Made by a program: the position numbers and the translations under genes
Shown here: positions 63,295 through 64,000 of the stretch, in pieces
How positions within the stretch are numbered: position 1 is the first letter of the stretch
Layout of the letters: the number at the start of each line of letters is the position of its first letter
Notes under the pieces: model-generated
What the model saw: the letters and a program-made list of their open reading frames with translations, nothing else
What the model was told of the DNA's origin: nothing
The model's database searches: none
DNA from: Telmatactis stephensoni
Lineage: Eukaryota; Cnidaria; Anthozoa; Actiniaria; Isophelliidae
Assembly (NCBI GenBank): GCA_029948255.1
Contig: JALIZF010001692.1
Location: 124,001-188,000 of the forward strand
Direction: 5' to 3'
DNA length: 64,000 nucleotides

Positions 63295-63541
63295 ATGGGC
63301 GAAAAAACCACCAACGGATGCAGAGAAGAGACGACAGATCTCCATGAGGAAATTGCCGGTGATTGAAGGCGTAAATGACATCAAAGAAGCGTTCAACCGG
63401 CACCTCCATTACTCGCTCGTGAAGGATAGAAATGTGGCTACCAGGAGAGACTATTACCTTGCTTTGGCACATACAGTAAAAGATCATCTGGTTGGCAAAT
63501 GGATACGAACTCAACAGACCTACTACGAGAAGGACCCAAAG
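63295..63541 (+). CDS. PYG: Glycogen phosphorylase, first coding exon (partial gene)
   Basis: The exon encodes [38 protein letters not shown] and [12 protein letters not shown], ending at an AAG|GTACTG donor. This matches the N-terminus of muscle-type glycogen phosphorylase closely, with its exon end at the same place (KDPK, then RIYYLSLEF in the next exon, outside the window). The enzyme releases glucose-1-phosphate from glycogen in the cytosol. The segment [10 protein letters not shown] is the phosphorylase-kinase site (Ser14 in mammals). It is in the main frame, but the only upstream ATG (63295) is one base out of frame: GGG at 63297-63299 is one G longer than expected for [13 protein letters not shown]. 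Otherwise translation would have to start at the ATG at 63344 and lose the regulatory serine. Confidence 0.9.
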
Positions 63542-64000
63542 GTACTGCTACTTTTGTTGCCTTTGCATTATTTCGCAGTTTAACTTAATTTGTGAACGGC
63601 AGACAAGAAGGAACGGAAAATCTAGGCTTCAACTGTTAAGTTTCGGTTTAACCTTTCCTGGGACAGAACCCCCATCAAAGACACCATCTCTCAAAATAGC
63701 TCTTTTAGAATTTTCTGTTTAGCTCTTTCAACCTTCTTCACTCGCAGTAGTCGAGGTTTTAGCTGAAGCAAAAGCACAAAATTCAGATGACATACATAGA
63801 ATATTTTAAGGTGATATGCAGGTTCGTTATTGACTTAGTTGACTGTGTATTTTTAACAACAATAGAGGAAATCTTTACTAGAATTCGAGTGTGCAAAGCT
63901 GCACGTTTGTAGCTTAATTATTAACAATGTTTTAGCACCAGTCCTTTTTATTGACGTTAACTGGTTTTGTCTTGAGAACAATTATTATGCATTTTTCAAA
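63542..64000 (+). other. Intron 1 of glycogen phosphorylase (runs off the window)
   Basis: Follows the GTACTG donor. No next exon is visible before the window ends. Confidence 0.7.

Overview
The window looks like a chromosome segment of an anthozoan cnidarian, most likely a stony coral. The DNA is AT-rich, genes have many short exons with GT-AG introns, and intergenic and intronic DNA is full of small inverted-repeat transposons. One gene belongs to the secreted PAN/EGF/fibrinogen-like family that I associate with coral 'uncharacterized skeletal organic matrix protein 5' annotations. The lineage call is from memory of family distribution, not from a database search.

Layout. 0-15 kb is almost gene-free. 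It holds one small secreted-protein gene on the minus strand (about 4.0-4.6 kb) and a dense series of foldback/MITE-like elements, several with target-site duplications that I could read directly. 15.9-21.3 kb holds three intronless histamine N-methyltransferase-like genes: two on the minus strand and one on the plus strand. 21.3-25.9 kb is repeat-rich intergenic DNA. 25.9-34.8 kb is a six-exon secreted PAN-EGF-fibrinogen-like gene whose first intron carries a seven-copy minisatellite of about 135 bp. 38.0-46.0 kb is a five-exon relative (signal peptide, PAN, two EGF-like domains, and a C-terminal domain I do not recognise). Its last intron is occupied by an intact, apparently very young Ty3/gypsy LTR retrotransposon in antisense orientation. 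46.4-61.5 kb is the complete 24-exon WDR59 gene (GATOR2 subunit of the amino-acid-sensing mTORC1 pathway), with introns full of hairpin elements, a tRNA-Arg(CCT) gene and a decayed relative of it. At the right edge, 63.3-63.5 kb is the first coding exon of glycogen phosphorylase.

The genes do not form an obvious pathway. Two patterns stand out. First, the two secreted genes share the same exon order and intron phases for signal peptide, PAN and EGF, but end in unrelated C-terminal domains, as expected from tandem duplication plus exon shuffling at phase-1 introns. Second, otherwise well-conserved reading frames in four genes (two HNMT-like copies, WDR59, glycogen phosphorylase) are interrupted by eight extra single bases and no missing ones, mostly in short homopolymers. 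This points to assembly insertion errors, although real lesions are possible, especially in HNMT copy 2. All exon boundaries were derived by hand from splice consensus, phase arithmetic and remembered protein families.
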